Of a stretch of DNA of 62,424 bases, positions 54,446 to 62,424 are shown in pieces. A program made the translations under genes and the position numbers. This DNA is from a virus: the IMG/VR virus record IMGVR_UViG_3300030104_000782, positions 1 to 62,424 of that record; one strand, given 5' to 3'. The notes beneath the pieces were generated by a model that saw nothing but the letters and a program-made list of their open reading frames with translations, did no database searches and was not told where the DNA came from. Each line of letters opens with the position of its first letter. The first letter of the stretch is position 1.

Positions 54446-57211
54446 TTAATGTTTCTCTAATTCTTCAACTTTAGCCGAAAGTTCTTGCACTGCTTTTACT
54501 AATATCGGTACAAACTTTTCGTATTGCAAAGAATACTGTTTACCATCACCTGACAAGTTACTAACCAAATTAGTTTTATCAGATAAGTTATGGTTTATTG
54601 ATTCTTCTAAAGCAACAACATCTTGTGCTTTAAAACCAACATCCATCCAATCTTCTTTATGCGAACCATCATGTGTAATACTGTTTAAATCTGCATCAGG
54701 GTTTGTATCCCAATCTATGTAATTATGTCTTTTGTCCCAATAGTAAGTATATGGTATTAATTGATTTACAAAATCTAACCCAGCAGATAACGGTTGAAAG
54801 TCCGTTTTGTCTCTTTCATCAGATGCAACAGTTATTGATACTTGTGCATTTATTTTTGAGTGATCGCCATTACCTATAGTCACTTCGTTATTACCACTTG
54901 ATATTGCACCTCCAGGTGAGCCTGAGGTACCAGAACTCGTGCCTAGTAACATGTTATTAGACCCTGTACTTATAGATCTACCAGCGTGCTTACCGATTGC
55001 TACAGTATTGTTACAACCTGCTCCATTTTCTAGTGCTTCAACTCCTAATGAGGTGTTACCAGAACCACTTGTTTGATCAAGTGAAGATGCTCTACCTACT
55101 GCTGTGTTGTCAGTACCAGTAGTTAGTTTACCCATAGCTTCGTATCCCAAGGCTGTGTTATTTGTACCTGTTGTACAAGCATCTAATGATTGAGCACCTA
55201 CTGCTGTGTTTTGAGCACCTGTTGTATTCACTAACATAGCATCTTTACCTATTGCTGTGTTATTAGAAGCTGAAGTGTTGGCACCTAAAGCATTTGTGCC
55301 AACTGCTGTGCAACTTTCACCTGTTGTCAAAGCATCCATTGAGTTTGCACCAACAGTAGTGTTTTGATTGCCTGTTGTTTCAGCAAATAACGCTTTGTAC
55401 CCAACTGCTGTGCTATTTACTCCTCCAGAATTAGTAGTGTTATGATTATATAAAGATTGATAACCTATTGCTGTCATGAACTTACCAGTGGTGTTTGTAT
55501 ACAACGCTTGTAAACCTACTCCCACGTTATATATTCCAGTAGTGTTGTTTTCCATTGCACCTTTTCCTAGTGCTGTATTATCATCACCTGTGGTAGTATT
55601 AAACAAAGCATTATGTCCTACTGCTGTGTTATTACCTGCTGTGGTAGCACTATACAATGCTTGAAAACCTACACCAACTTGGTTTGCTCCTGTGGTGTTT
55701 GTATGCATAGCAGACTTTCCAACTGCTGTGTTGTTAGAAGCTGTGGTGTTTGCTCCTAAAGCATCTCTACCCACTCCCACGTTACTGCCCCCTGTAGTGT
55801 TTGCATCCATAGCTAAAGTTCCTATGGCAACATTGTTTTCACCAGAGGTGCTTAATTGCATTGCTCTATCACCTACAGCTACGTTGTTTCCCGCAGTTGT
55901 TAGTGTTGATAAAGCTAAGTGTCCGATAGCTATGTTATCACCACCTGTAGTTTGCGCCCCTAGAGCATCTACTCCAACAGCTACGCTATCTATCCCAGTT
56001 GTGTTGGCATCTAAAGCGGATTTACCCACAGATACATTATTAGTGCCTGTGGTGTTAGAACCTAAAGAACTTTTCCCAACTGCTGTGTTATTAGAAGCTG
56101 TAGTAGTGTTTGCTAAAGCACTATAACCAAGTGCTGTATTTTCAGCACCTGTGGTGATTGATTGACCTGCGGCAGAACCTACGGCTACATTTTCTGTTCC
56201 TGAAGTGTTTGCTGTCAATGCTTGATAACCAACTGCTGTATTATCATTTGCGGTGGTTGAAGCATCTAACGTAAATGAACCAATAGCAACATTTCTTGTA
56301 CCTGTTGTTATGCTTAGTCCAGCATCATTACCAAAAGCATCATTAGAAACTCCTGTTGTAAGGTCGCTTAATGCCTTATGTCCTACACCTGTGTTATTAG
56401 TTCCCTCTGTGCAGGCATCACCTGACCTTTCGCCTACGAATACATTTTCAGCACCTGTTGTTATTGCTTCACCTGCAGCTTTACCGATAGCTGTATTACT
56501 ATGTCCTGTGGTTGCTGCGTTTAGAGCATTCTTACCTACAGCAGTATTATCGTCTCCCGAAGTTAAAGCTGCAAAAACATCTGCACCTAAACCAGTATTA
56601 TTATCAGCAGCATCAATAGTGCCTGTAGCATTATCCCCAATCATAAGAGAATTTGTGCCAAAAGTTTTACTTGTGATGCCGTTATAACTTGCTGCTGTAG
56701 AAGCACCTGTTGTAGCTAAATCACCACCTATAGAAACATCATCTGTAACTGTTAAATCGTCTTGTACTTTTAGGTCTACTGTAGAAAGACTAGCAAAAGC
56801 GTCTACTACTGCTGCTCCACTACCAGCACCATCTAGGTAAACTGCCTTTGTGTCGCCAGCTGGTATGGTTACGTTAGCTCCAGAGCCTTGTGAAATTATT
56901 ATGTTCTGAGAACCTGAAGTTCCATTCTCAATAAACTGCATTCTGCTTATAGTGTTCGGTCCAATAGTTATTGTGCATGCACTGTCTAGTGTGCCTGTGT
57001 ATTTAAGATACATAGCTCTGCCAGGATCGGCAGCACCATCAGCCACGGTTGTAGTGTGAGTATCAGCATTTGTTGTTATTGCTTCTGTACCGAAACTAAG
57101 AGCTTCTCCTATTAATTCTAGGTTTGTATTTGTAACATCGCCCCAAGTTCCTGACGCATCACCTGTCGCCATTTCATTCAATCTTAGATCATTTACGTAT
57201 GAACTTGCCAT
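54446..57211 (-). CDS. Tail fibre/spike with 17-residue beta-roll repeats and S74 chaperone domain
   Basis: A 921-residue fibre. N-terminal ~120 residues (MASSYVNDLRLNEMATGDAS) resemble fibre adaptor domains. Residues ~205-750 are about 31 copies of a 17-residue unit, consensus NTAVGxxALxxxTTGxx, as in trimeric YadA-type head domains. The C-terminus has SDERDKTDFQPLSAGLDFVN and PYTYYWDKRHN, the S74 intramolecular chaperone with its autocleavage Ser-Asp site, followed by a coiled coil. It likely binds the host surface. The 51-bp DNA periodicity invites copy-number changes. Confidence 0.93.
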   Translation of the reverse strand: MASSYVNDLRLNEMATGDASGTWGDVTNTNLELIGEALSFGTEAITTNADTHTTTVADGAADPGRAMYLKYTGTLDSACTITIGPNTISRMQFIENGTSGSQNIIISQGSGANVTIPAGDTKAVYLDGAGSGAAVVDAFASLSTVDLKVQDDLTVTDDVSIGGDLATTGASTAASYNGITSKTFGTNSLMIGDNATGTIDAADNNTGLGADVFAALTSGDDNTAVGKNALNAATTGHSNTAIGKAAGEAITTGAENVFVGERSGDACTEGTNNTGVGHKALSDLTTGVSNDAFGNDAGLSITTGTRNVAIGSFTLDASTTANDNTAVGYQALTANTSGTENVAVGSAAGQSITTGAENTALGYSALANTTTASNNTAVGKSSLGSNTTGTNNVSVGKSALDANTTGIDSVAVGVDALGAQTTGGDNIAIGHLALSTLTTAGNNVAVGDRAMQLSTSGENNVAIGTLAMDANTTGGSNVGVGRDALGANTTASNNTAVGKSAMHTNTTGANQVGVGFQALYSATTAGNNTAVGHNALFNTTTGDDNTALGKGAMENNTTGIYNVGVGLQALYTNTTGKFMTAIGYQSLYNHNTTNSGGVNSTAVGYKALFAETTGNQNTTVGANSMDALTTGESCTAVGTNALGANTSASNNTAIGKDAMLVNTTGAQNTAVGAQSLDACTTGTNNTALGYEAMGKLTTGTDNTAVGRASSLDQTSGSGNTSLGVEALENGAGCNNTVAIGKHAGRSISTGSNNMLLGTSSGTSGSPGGAISSGNNEVTIGNGDHSKINAQVSITVASDERDKTDFQPLSAGLDFVNQLIPYTYYWDKRHNYIDWDTNPDADLNSITHDGSHKEDWMDVGFKAQDVVALEESINHNLSDKTNLVSNLSGDGKQYSLQYEKFVPILVKAVQELSAKVEELEKH

Positions 57212-57258
57212 TTTTTATCTCCGTACTACTTTGATTATACTTATTTTTTCGGGAATAG

Positions 57259-58125
57259 TTAAGCAACTTCTTCCCACCCTGGATTCTGTGTGTCAGATAC
57301 TGTCTCCCAGTTAGGTGTTTGAGAATCATCGACCAGCCCCCAAACTAACACAGTAGGTTCTCCTGTTGTGCCTGAAAGACCTGATATAGAAACAACAGCT
57401 TTTGCTACTGGTGTTACAGTTCCTAATGCACTAGTTCCTGCTAGTCCTGTAACTTGAACTGTCATGCCCAATGCTATAGTAATCGTTCCTAACGCACTGG
57501 TTCCTGCTTGACCTGTTGGTGTTACATTTGCTTTTCCTATAAATGTAACAGAACCGACAGAACCTGTAGCTTCAACACCAGAAACACTTGCGTTAGCTTT
57601 AGCTATTGGTGTTACAGTACCTAACCCACCAGTTGCTGCTAAACCACTTACATTTACTACAACATTGTGGTGTACTGTGACTGACCCTACACTAGCTGTT
57701 GAACTTAATCCTGCAACTGGAACATTAGCTTCTCCGTCTACATCTACTGATACAGAACCAACTGTGCCGACTGCACCTTGTATGGAAGCAATAGCTTGTG
57801 CATTTACACCAGCTACAGGTGCACCTGTTGTTCCTGTTTGTCCTGTAGGTGTAACATTCGCAGCAGCATCTGTACTTACGCTTCCTAAAGCACTTGTAGC
57901 AGATTGTCCTGTGAGTGTTTGATTAGCTTCTGCGTCTACACTTACAGTTCCTAGTGCAGATGTTGCAACTAAAGTTGAAAGTGTTTGATTAGCTTCTGCA
58001 TCTACACTTACAGTTCCTAGTGCAGATGTTGCAGTTACACCAGATATGGTGAAACTTATTGGTATTGATGCTGGTTGTCCCCATGGACCTTCGCCCCAGC
58101 CAGCTCGACCCCACCCTGTCGACAT
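57259..58125 (-). CDS. Repeat-rich virion protein
   Basis: A 288-residue protein. GWGRAGWGEGPWGQ at the N-terminus, then about ten beta repeats of ~22-23 residues (core T-S-A-L-G-T-V-S-V-D-A-E-A-N), and a C-terminal NWETVSDTQNPGWEEV. The first two repeat units are nearly identical in DNA (57922-58035), a sign of recent duplication. A tail or fibre component is inferred from position. Confidence 0.7.
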   Translation of the reverse strand: MSTGWGRAGWGEGPWGQPASIPISFTISGVTATSALGTVSVDAEANQTLSTLVATSALGTVSVDAEANQTLTGQSATSALGSVSTDAAANVTPTGQTGTTGAPVAGVNAQAIASIQGAVGTVGSVSVDVDGEANVPVAGLSSTASVGSVTVHHNVVVNVSGLAATGGLGTVTPIAKANASVSGVEATGSVGSVTFIGKANVTPTGQAGTSALGTITIALGMTVQVTGLAGTSALGTVTPVAKAVVSISGLSGTTGEPTVLVWGLVDDSQTPNWETVSDTQNPGWEEVA

Positions 58126-58133
58126 AGTTTATA

Positions 58134-58565
58134 CTAAGCTATTCTTATAATAGCTGTGCTTGCTGCTGCTGCAGGAAAAACTATTGTAAAATCACCTGCT
58201 GTTGAAGTTTTATCTCCACCGAAATCTATGGTAGCCACTGATGGATCACCACTAGCAGAATCGTTGTATATTAAACAACCTCTTGCTGTAACTGTTGCTG
58301 TACCAAAAGTGAGATCAGAAAAGTCTGTAAAACCTGTTGTTCCACCACTTGTTGGAGCGACGTTAGTTAGAGCAGCACCAGCTGCAGTGTAGTTAGTTCC
58401 TGAAACCTCATTCGTTGTTGTGTATGCTGTTGTTGTAGCACCCATAGTCGCCGAACTTGTGTACAAAGCTAACTTAAAAGTATTCCCACCAGATGCTTTA
58501 AAATTATGAGTTGCTTCTAACAACTCTTTTTTAAAGCTAGTGGTTAATGTTGATGTAATTGCCAT
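58134..58565 (-). CDS. Virion structural protein
   Basis: A 143-residue Thr/Ala-rich beta-type protein (TSSFKKELLEATHNF-like start, LALYTSSATMGATTTAYTTT). It resembles small fibre-associated proteins annotated in marine podoviruses. Overlaps the upstream stop by 1 nt. Confidence 0.65.
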   Translation of the reverse strand: MAITSTLTTSFKKELLEATHNFKASGGNTFKLALYTSSATMGATTTAYTTTNEVSGTNYTAAGAALTNVAPTSGGTTGFTDFSDLTFGTATVTARGCLIYNDSASGDPSVATIDFGGDKTSTAGDFTIVFPAAAASTAIIRIA

Positions 58566-58858
58566 TACTTTAACTCCTTTAGTATATTTGCTAAATCATT
58601 ATCACCTTGAGAAATCAACATGTTACGCATTGTACAACGTTCACTGTTAATTGCTTCCTTGATATAATAAAGTATTGTCGAATAAATCGCAAGCCTGTAT
58701 GCCTCTGCTTGTTGTCTAATGTGTGGTTCTGCATCTTCTGATATACCACATATTCTAGCAGTGCATTTTTCTGCCCAAAACTCAGGACTGTGTCCTCTGT
58801 TCTGTTGGGTGGCTACTTCTATTAATCCTAAACTGGAGGTTCCGTTATCTTCTATCAT
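58565..58858 (-). CDS. Small helical late protein
   Basis: A 97-residue soluble helical protein (IRQQAEAYRLAIYSTILYYI), between virion genes with 1-nt overlaps on both sides. Function unknown. Confidence 0.6.
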   Translation of the reverse strand: MIEDNGTSSLGLIEVATQQNRGHSPEFWAEKCTARICGISEDAEPHIRQQAEAYRLAIYSTILYYIKEAINSERCTMRNMLISQGDNDLANILKELK

Positions 58859-59589
58859 TAGTACCTTTTTGCTTCTGGTGGTGTGTTTAAAACAGGAACG
58901 AGTTCTGCTTCTGCTCTTTGTTTTTGTTCTAGTTTTTCACAGTACTCGTTGTGTCCTATAGTGTAAAACTCATCTTCATCTATAAGTATCAACAGTGGAT
59001 TTTGTAAACGATGATAACCGTACAACTTTTCTTGTATTGGTGTATCTGTATCTAATAATCCTGATCTAGGTGCTACACTTACAATCATGTTGTTTTCTGT
59101 GCATTTAGCTAACCAAAACTCTACACAAGATCGACCAGCTTCAGCAAAGTGTAGGTTGCCTTTATATGTAAAATCTAACCCAAACAAACTAAGTTGAGCA
59201 ACTTTATGATACAAAGCGAAAGCTATAGCAAAAGGTACAGTGTTGTTAAAATAAGAGCATCTAGTTTCTTTCACTACATCTAACAACGGAAACTCAACTA
59301 AATTGTCGCATCTATGGTCGAGCTCACATGTGTATATTGGTCCAGGATGTGACTTCAAAACTTTACGCATTATGCCTGTTTGACTACCTGCTGCGTCTGA
59401 GTCTAAGAATCGAGAAGCTGGATCCATCATAAACACTCTATCACAGTCAGTAATTCCTGCCATAGCATTTATACCCCAAACCTCATCGAACTCTATACTG
59501 TGTGATTTAGCTAAGTGGAAATCTAACTGACTTTCTCCCATAGCAACTAATGCTATGTGTGCACCTTCAAGAGATTCTATACGACTCAT
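58858..59589 (-). CDS. Rossmann-like protein in the tail operon
   Basis: A 243-residue alpha/beta protein starting with MSRIESLEGAHIALVAMGES (strand-loop typical of Rossmann folds), with EVWGINAMAGITDCDRVFMM and LFGLDFTYKG. This resembles MptE-like/DUF115-type putative transferases or pseudo-glycosyltransferases seen near tail genes. Catalytic function unproven. Confidence 0.6.
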   Translation of the reverse strand: MSRIESLEGAHIALVAMGESQLDFHLAKSHSIEFDEVWGINAMAGITDCDRVFMMDPASRFLDSDAAGSQTGIMRKVLKSHPGPIYTCELDHRCDNLVEFPLLDVVKETRCSYFNNTVPFAIAFALYHKVAQLSLFGLDFTYKGNLHFAEAGRSCVEFWLAKCTENNMIVSVAPRSGLLDTDTPIQEKLYGYHRLQNPLLILIDEDEFYTIGHNEYCEKLEQKQRAEAELVPVLNTPPEAKRY

Positions 59590-60236
59590 GACTGTGGTTC
59601 TCTTCGTACTTCTCCGTATCTGTATTGATCTCTAGTCGACTTACCTTCACCAAGATTTTTCAGCAGTATTAACGCTTCTTGTAACTTTGATTCATAGGCT
59701 GGCATTGCTTCATAGTTTTTTAAATACATACAAGCTTCGGATAAAGAACCATACAGCATTGCATTTATGGCATTTGTAGATAACCACGTTGTGTCTGTAC
59801 CTGTTGTTGCTGTTAAAGATGTAGGTCTATAAAAATAATGCAGTTCAAAGTTATAGTTTGAGTCAGGTGTCGGTGCTATGATAAAAGTGTTATCATCGAA
59901 CTCAGCATAATACTTAGATTCTCCTGTTGTTGCTTCTGCTGGTGTATAGTCTCTAATGAAAGATACTTGTTTTTGTAATAAATAGTTGTAGTTATTACTG
60001 CTATCTATCAATGCTAAACTAAACGATGATAAGTAGTCGTTCGGTGTAGCAAGATAAGGTGAAGATGCAGTTCCTGTTCCTGTCACATTTTTTCTGAACA
60101 CATCTAACTGCACACTTTTGAGTATTTTCTCTTCTGTAGCTTTTATAAAATTTGGTATGTTGTTTACAAAAGAAGTTTCATCGCTTTCAAGGTAGTCTTG
60201 TATTGCTGTTGTTAATGTCGTATTAGTCCAACTCAT
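59586..60236 (-). CDS. Tail adaptor/tubular protein
   Basis: A 216-residue protein (TLTTAIQDYLESDETSFVNN, NIPNFIKATEEKIL, then NFELHYFYRPTSL) typical of phage adaptor proteins that extend the portal in P22/T7-like virions. It overlaps the next gene by 4 nt and follows the gp4-like protein. Confidence 0.75.
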   Translation of the reverse strand: MSWTNTTLTTAIQDYLESDETSFVNNIPNFIKATEEKILKSVQLDVFRKNVTGTGTASSPYLATPNDYLSSFSLALIDSSNNYNYLLQKQVSFIRDYTPAEATTGESKYYAEFDDNTFIIAPTPDSNYNFELHYFYRPTSLTATTGTDTTWLSTNAINAMLYGSLSEACMYLKNYEAMPAYESKLQEALILLKNLGEGKSTRDQYRYGEVRREPQS

Positions 60237-60592
60237 GATGTAGTTATTGTAACCTCCCCTAGTTCAGATGTTGCTTCTCTTAAAGAAAAACTAGAACCTA
60301 TTGTGTTGCTGTTTAATGCAAACATTATAGGTGAACTAACACCTGCAGCATTCTTAGGGTTGCTAACCTGTACTGTACCTAAACTAATAGTAGACTTTAC
60401 GTCTGGTCTAGGGTTAAGTAAAGCTTCAGGATCTATCGTGTTTCTGTTTACTCTTAGTTGTGGGTGTTTTGGGTCGAACATGTCAGGTCCAACTAATAGA
60501 CCATTCCATGTTTTTTTCATCTCATTTAGCTTATATCTAAAACCACTTATGTCACATATTCCGTATGCGTTTTTACCACTTGAGTATGCCAT
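60233..60592 (-). CDS. Structural protein of the tail operon
   Basis: A 119-residue protein (SGKNAYGICDISGFRYKLNE, LVGPDMFDPKHPQL). It belongs to a conserved tail-adjacent set in marine podoviruses, between two adaptor genes. No named domain. Confidence 0.65.
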   Translation of the reverse strand: MAYSSGKNAYGICDISGFRYKLNEMKKTWNGLLVGPDMFDPKHPQLRVNRNTIDPEALLNPRPDVKSTISLGTVQVSNPKNAAGVSSPIMFALNSNTIGSSFSLREATSELGEVTITTS

Positions 60593-61272
60593 TAATAACT
60601 TATCCTTGGTGTTAGATGTATACTAGCTCTATCTCTGTCTTCATCTGCTGCTCTATTAAAACTTTCTTCATAGTCTACTTTTAACAAACCAGCTTTTTGT
60701 GGGTTTCGTTTTAAACAAAGTTGGTATGCTAGTCCTAGTGTCATACACTGTATGAATCTGCTAGGAACTTCTTGATCTTGTGCTGATGCAGTTGCATCGT
60801 CTATTCTCTGCACTCTATAGCTTATAAATTGATATCTTGTAGCATTATCAGGTGTGGGGTATAGATTTAATACTGGTGTTTCTTTTCTTTCTACAAAATA
60901 TTGTGAAGGTCTTCCTGTAGTTGTTTTATCAGGAATGCTTAGATATTCTGAACGACTAATCCTTTCTATTGTTATGTCACTAAATGTTGAGCTTGACACA
61001 CTATCGTAAACTCTGACGATAGCTTCAAGCACATCTACATCAAATGGGTTTAAGGTATATGTAGATGTACCTGAAGTTAAGTCGAGGGAGACTTGTTCTA
61101 CTGTCCAAAGGTTTATGCCTCTGTTTGCCCAGTCTGAGAACATTATGTTAAGGGATCTTCTGGCAGTTGCTGCGTCGTAACCTGTTCGCATCTCTAAACC
61201 TGCAAGTTCGTATGCTTCTTCGATTACTTCTGCTGTGTCTAAACTAAATGATTTAGTGCCAGAAGTTGCCAT
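60592..61272 (-). CDS. P22 gp4-like head-tail connector
   Basis: A 226-residue mostly helical protein: ARRSLNIMFSDWANRGINLW and TVEQVSLDLTSGTSTYTL are typical of the gp4/tail accessory factor family that binds beneath the portal. Position as the first tail gene after the capsid set fits. Confidence 0.8.
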   Translation of the reverse strand: MATSGTKSFSLDTAEVIEEAYELAGLEMRTGYDAATARRSLNIMFSDWANRGINLWTVEQVSLDLTSGTSTYTLNPFDVDVLEAIVRVYDSVSSSTFSDITIERISRSEYLSIPDKTTTGRPSQYFVERKETPVLNLYPTPDNATRYQFISYRVQRIDDATASAQDQEVPSRFIQCMTLGLAYQLCLKRNPQKAGLLKVDYEESFNRAADEDRDRASIHLTPRISY

Positions 61273-61274
61273 GA

Positions 61275-61682
61275 TTAATACTCTTTGACTACTGTTAGAA
61301 CAATAACGTATGAGTCGCCACTAGCATGCCCAGTAGTTGTTAACTTGATGTCACCTGTTTTACCACTGGCAGCTGCAGTATTTTGCAGTCCACCCATGTA
61401 CGAAAAGTCAACATAATCACTGTAGTCAGAATTTAAATCCCAACATATAGTGTTCGTGCTAGCATTCCATAACAGTTTGACACTCATGCCGAAAGTAGAA
61501 TAATTTATGTCGTAAAGTTTACAACCAGTGCAAGCAGCACCATCACTTTTTCTAGGAGCAAGTGCACTTACATCTACTTTTGTTACTGCCGATTCACCAG
61601 TTCCGTCAGATGTGTTAGTCAGCTGTATTACAGCTTTCCTGTCATCATCTACAATCGTTGTTGAAGTTACTGCATCAGCCAT
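61275..61682 (-). CDS. Structural protein between head and tail genes
   Basis: A 135-residue beta-type protein (STTIVDDDRKAVIQLTNTS, KLLWNASTNTICWDLNSDYS). Complete counterpart of the gene cut at the left edge. Probably head-completion or tail component. Confidence 0.65.
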   Translation of the reverse strand: MADAVTSTTIVDDDRKAVIQLTNTSDGTGESAVTKVDVSALAPRKSDGAACTGCKLYDINYSTFGMSVKLLWNASTNTICWDLNSDYSDYVDFSYMGGLQNTAAASGKTGDIKLTTTGHASGDSYVIVLTVVKEY

Positions 61683-61695
61683 AGTTTACCTCCTA

Positions 61696-62202
61696 TTAAG
61701 CGTCAGCAAATGGTGTAACTATAGTGCCTGAGCCTAAAATTATACCTTCAACAGCATACTTAGCAGAAGCTATAGCAGTTACTTTTACTATACTGCCAGC
61801 TAATCCACCTTTAGTTGAACCGTTCATGGTGATTACATCGTTAGATGCACCTGATATAAATACCTTACCACTTGCATCATCTTTACCTGAATAAAGACCA
61901 CCAACAAACTTATCAGTTCCGTCTGTTAGTATGTCCATGTCTGTAGCTGCAGTTTCTACTACGAAAAAGAAACTAGCACCTAAATTGTTAAGTTGGTTAG
62001 GATCATCATCCTGTCCTGGTGCTGTAGCCACAATACTAGGAAGTGTGAACTTACCATCCGCATCGTTACATGTTAATACTTTACCTGCGTGTGCAGCAAC
62101 TGTCAGACTAGTGTCTGCTGTTAAACTTACAACTGTCGCATTACCTGCCGAAATAAAACCAGCTAAGGATCTAACTGGTCCCGAAAATGTCGATTTTGCC
62201 AT
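61696..62202 (-). CDS. Capsid decoration protein (right copy)
   Basis: A 168-residue protein colinear with 18-524 and 91% identical (15 substitutions, mostly conservative, clustered at residues 104-113 and in the last 30 residues). Context, ribosome site and leader are the same as in the left copy. It most likely represents the same gene in a second variant. Confidence 0.75.
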   Translation of the reverse strand: MAKSTFSGPVRSLAGFISAGNATVVSLTADTSLTVAAHAGKVLTCNDADGKFTLPSIVATAPGQDDDPNQLNNLGASFFFVVETAATDMDILTDGTDKFVGGLYSGKDDASGKVFISGASNDVITMNGSTKGGLAGSIVKVTAIASAKYAVEGIILGSGTIVTPFADA

Positions 62203-62223
62203 AATTTCCTCCTTTGGAAATAA

Positions 62224-62265
62224 GTTCTATAGTCTTGGCTTGTCTGCTAGGTCAGTCTATAGAAC
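62224..62265 (-). promoter_or_regulatory. Leader stem-loop (right copy)
   Basis: Same 9-bp arms as at 546-587 (62224-62232 with 62257-62265); the loop differs at two bases. Confidence 0.55.
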
Positions 62266-62305
62266 AATTATTTTTACCTAGAAATTTATTGTATATCTAT
62301 TGTCG

Positions 62306-62337
62306 AAAAAAATAAAGGGAAGCCGAAGCTTCCCTTT
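62306..62337 (-). terminator. Terminator after the capsid gene (right copy)
   Basis: Stem 62314-62323 / 62328-62337, UUCG loop in minus-strand RNA, U-tract from the A-run at 62306-62312. Confidence 0.9.
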
Positions 62338-62356
62338 ACTTATTCTAAACGATTAT

Positions 62357-62424
62357 TTACGCTCCTGGGGATCCGTAAATACCACGCCAGTCACTAAAAC
62401 CAAAAGAATATCTTTCTCTTGCTT
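62357..62424 (-). CDS. Major capsid protein C-terminus (partial, runs off the right edge)
   Basis: The last ~21 codons of the capsid gene, identical in protein to the left copy (ends RGIYGSPGA); one silent base difference. Stop codon at 62357-62359. Confidence 0.8.
   Translation of the reverse strand, partial: ARERYSFGFSDWRGIYGSPGA

Larger units (their letters stand above)
61678..62424. repeat. Right copy of divergent terminal redundancy
   Basis: Colinear with 1-745 at an offset of about 61,678 nt. The last ~70 nt (capsid C-terminus) differ at a single base, while the decoration gene and spacer are clearly diverged. Confidence 0.85.

Noticed and set aside
54446-57211. Long plus-strand open frames opposite the tail fibre (for example 55692-56126 and 56253-56687)
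   Set aside because: They are the antisense of the 51-bp repeat array; composition is repetitive, they lack ribosome sites, and the minus frame encodes a recognisable fibre.
18-62202. Two paralogous decoration genes as true gene duplication within one genome
   Set aside because: The order of flanking genes, terminator and leader is the same at both ends and the window breaks inside the shared block, which is what a genome-end overlap gives.

Overview
The window reads as one essentially complete genome of a lytic, podovirus-like tailed phage (Caudoviricetes), AT-rich and of marine type. The evidence is a terminase, portal, co-chaperonin, scaffold and capsid block, P22-like tail-hub proteins without any tape measure or tail tube, a family A DNA polymerase, and no integrase, repressor or phage RNA polymerase. 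The first ~745 bases recur at the right end (61678-62424) as a similar but not identical copy: the 168-residue decoration protein differs at 15 positions. The unit length is therefore about 61.68 kb, and the window looks like a circular or terminally redundant genome whose two ends come from slightly different variants.

Layout, mostly on the minus strand and read right to left. (1) Late head operon, 9530 down to 1 and continuing (by circularity) at 61682: small and large terminase, portal, three small proteins, GroES-like co-chaperonin, scaffold, capsid and decoration proteins. (2) Late tail, host-interaction and lysis block, 61682-44107: tail adaptors, repeat-rich virion proteins, a long S74 tail fibre, small membrane proteins, a curli-like set (CsgF, CsgG, curlin-like), a FecR-domain protein, a CHASE2 adenylate cyclase, a holin/spanin/lysozyme cassette, a P22 gp10-like hub and a thermonuclease. 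(3) 43113-32305: large internal or ejection virion proteins. (4) Early and replication region, 30011-9844: ssDNA-binding-like protein, archaeo-eukaryotic-type primase, UvrD-like helicase, a putative thymine-hypermodification cluster (HMUDK_hel/aGPT-PPlase-like protein, FkbM methyltransferase, Nmad1-like protein, glycosyltransferase, thymidylate synthase-like enzyme), Cas4-like nuclease, HD hydrolase, PolA with Leu at the 762 position, VRR-type nuclease, dUTPase, then small genes in separate promoter-gene-terminator cassettes. (5) Four plus-strand genes: a 2OG-Fe(II) oxygenase, a conserved phage protein followed by an SNF2-type helicase, and an HExxH protein.

Regulation is unusually readable. 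At least eleven sites share a promoter pattern (TTTACT, 16-18 nt, YATSAT), consistent with use of host sigma-70 RNA polymerase. Small early genes end in near-identical hairpins with UUCG loops. One such promoter points into a gene-free stretch at 15310-15450 with a long inverted repeat, a candidate phage ncRNA. CCAATA repeats and a shared 13-mer flank the replication region on both sides.

The most remarkable content is the late-expressed curli export, curlin-like, FecR and CHASE2-adenylate cyclase module, which looks like a transplanted envelope-sensing and surface-fibre system; second is the DNA-modification cluster.
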